Assembly: GCA_964528575.1 (NCBI GenBank)
Contig: CAZGTQ010000211.1
Location: forward strand, 1 to 14,072
Origin: CAZGTQ01 sp964528575
GTDB taxonomy: Bacteria > Planctomycetota > UBA1135 > GCA-002686595
Direction of reading: 5' to 3'
DNA length: 14,072 nt
A program made the position numbers and the translations under genes. Positions 13,269 through 14,072 of the stretch are shown here, in pieces. Each line of letters starts with the position of its first letter. Within the stretch, counting starts at the first letter, position 1. The notes beneath the pieces were generated by a model. It made no database searches. It was not told the origin of the DNA and saw only the letters and a list, made by a program, of their open reading frames with translations.

Positions 13269-14072
13269 GGCTGCGACGATCTCGTCCTCGGACAGGAGCA
13301 CGAGGTCCGCCGCCGGGCCGAGCGGGACGTAGCTGTCGGCCGCGCGCACCGACGCGAGGCGGCCGGGGTAGCCGCGCTCGGCGAGGCGCGCGACGAGCGC
13401 GTCGGCGACGCCCGCGCCGGTCGCGCGGCACTCGTCGGCGACGAGCACCGCTCGGCACGCGCGCGCGTGCTCCTCGAGCGCGTCGAAGGGCAGCGGGTTC
13501 AGCCAGCGCAGGTCGAGCACGCGCGCGCGCACGCCGTGCTCCGCCGCCAGCCGGCGCGCCGCACGCAGCGACAGACGCAGGCCGTTCGCGTAGCTCGCGA
13601 TCAGGACGTCGCTCGCGTCCGGGTGGTGCACGCCGACCTCGCCCGGGAGGAGCGCTTCGTCGGGCGCGGGATAATCGCTGAGCCAGCCGCCGTCGCCGGG
13701 CGCGAAGAGATCGCGCTCGTGGTACAGCGCGATCGGCTCGAGGAACACGACGACGCGGCCGCAGGCGCGCGCGAGCGCGAGACAGCCGCGCAGGAGCCGC
13801 GCCGCGTCGTCGCCGCGCGCGGGCGTCGCGATCGCGAGGCCCGGGATCTCGCGCAGCGCGCCGATCGAGTTGTCGTTGTGGAAGTGGCCGCCGAAACCCT
13901 TCTGGTACGCGAGGCCGGGGATGCGCACGACCATCGGATTCGTGAACTGGCCGTTCGAGAAGAACGACAGCGAGCACGCTTCGCCGCGCAACTGGTCGAT
14001 CGCGTTGTGCACGTAGGCGAGGTACTGGATCTCCGGCACCGGCAGCAGCCCGACCTGCGCCGCGCCCTGCGC
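13248..14072 (-). CDS. TPP-dependent 2-oxo acid dehydrogenase E1, beta-type region (partial)
   Basis: The gene enters from the right edge on the minus strand. At least 274 residues are present, from AQGAAQVGLLPVPEIQYLAY to ...AARELAR and a stop at 13248-13250. The GTG at 14037-14039 is an internal Val: the frame continues upstream through GLLPVPEIQ, which is typical of this family. Early residues (MVVRIPGLAYQKGFGGHFHNDNS and ALREIPGLAIATPARGDDAARLLR) belong to the transketolase-like pyrimidine domain. DVLIASYANGLRLSLRAARRL...ARVLDLRWLNPLPFDAL...VLVADECRATGAGVADALVARL is the transketolase C-terminal domain. E1 beta chains pair with E1 alpha to decarboxylate 2-oxo acids onto a lipoyl E2. Usual beta length is about 325-345 aa, so the missing part is either 50-70 residues or, if alpha and beta are fused, several hundred. 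The substrate cannot be told. Confidence 0.88.
   Translation of the reverse strand, partial: AQGAAQVGLLPVPEIQYLAYVHNAIDQLRGEACSLSFFSNGQFTNPMVVRIPGLAYQKGFGGHFHNDNSIGALREIPGLAIATPARGDDAARLLRGCLALARACGRVVVFLEPIALYHERDLFAPGDGGWLSDYPAPDEALLPGEVGVHHPDASDVLIASYANGLRLSLRAARRLAAEHGVRARVLDLRWLNPLPFDALEEHARACRAVLVADECRATGAGVADALVARLAERGYPGRLASVRAADSYVPLGPAADLVLLSEDEIVAAARELAR

Noticed and set aside
14037..14039. GTG as start of the E1 gene
   Set aside because: The frame continues to the edge with family-typical residues (GLLPVPEIQ), so this is an internal Val and the gene is cut by the window.

Overview
This is a very GC-rich window (most codons end in G or C) with densely packed genes on both strands and no rRNA, tRNA, CRISPR array, phage or transposase. 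The gene mix suggests a Planctomycetota-like bacterium: a membrane-anchored Ser/Thr kinase with TPRs, a DUF1800 protein, a secreted IPT/TIG protein, a collagen-like surface protein with a 'fisYQGRLLD'-type N-terminal domain, and a GT-C glycosyltransferase with a TPR tail. This is inferred from gene content only. Myxococcota or another high-GC phylum is not excluded.

Layout. 2-106 (+) is the 3' end of an unrecognised gene. 144-1862 (-) is a predicted secreted protein with a LolA-like domain followed by two tandem GyrI-like (SOUL/AraC effector-binding type) domains. It is transcribed divergently from 2006-4325 (+), a Ser/Thr kinase with one membrane span and a TPR region whose reading frame is broken in a (GC)n run near 3436-3446. 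4359-6089 (+) is glutaminyl-tRNA synthetase (glnS). 6229-7110 and 7129-9045 (+) form a two-gene unit for secreted surface proteins: an IPT/TIG protein and a 638-residue collagen-like protein with 116 Gly-X-Y triplets. This unit ends in a perfect 32-nt palindrome (9081-9112). A 14-bp tandem repeat follows (9131-9200).

On the minus strand, 11083-9431 (DUF1800, signal peptide) and 9413-9210 (a 67-aa LapA-type membrane protein) form a second operon. Across a 105-bp regulatory gap with inverted repeats, 11189-13240 (+) encodes a GT-C membrane glycosyltransferase with TPRs. It converges, with only 7 bp between stop codons, on 13248-14072 (-), the C-terminal part of a TPP-dependent E1 dehydrogenase beta region that runs off the right edge.

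How the genes fit together: glnS and E1 are housekeeping or central metabolism. Most of the rest concerns the envelope: sensing (kinase, secreted GyrI-like ligand-binding protein), secreted or surface proteins (IPT, collagen-like, DUF1800) and membrane or glycan functions (LapA, GT-C). No single new system can be proven from the window. The most unusual items are the secreted LolA-GyrI-GyrI fusion divergent from a membrane kinase, the collagen-like/IPT surface operon, and the frameshift in the kinase.
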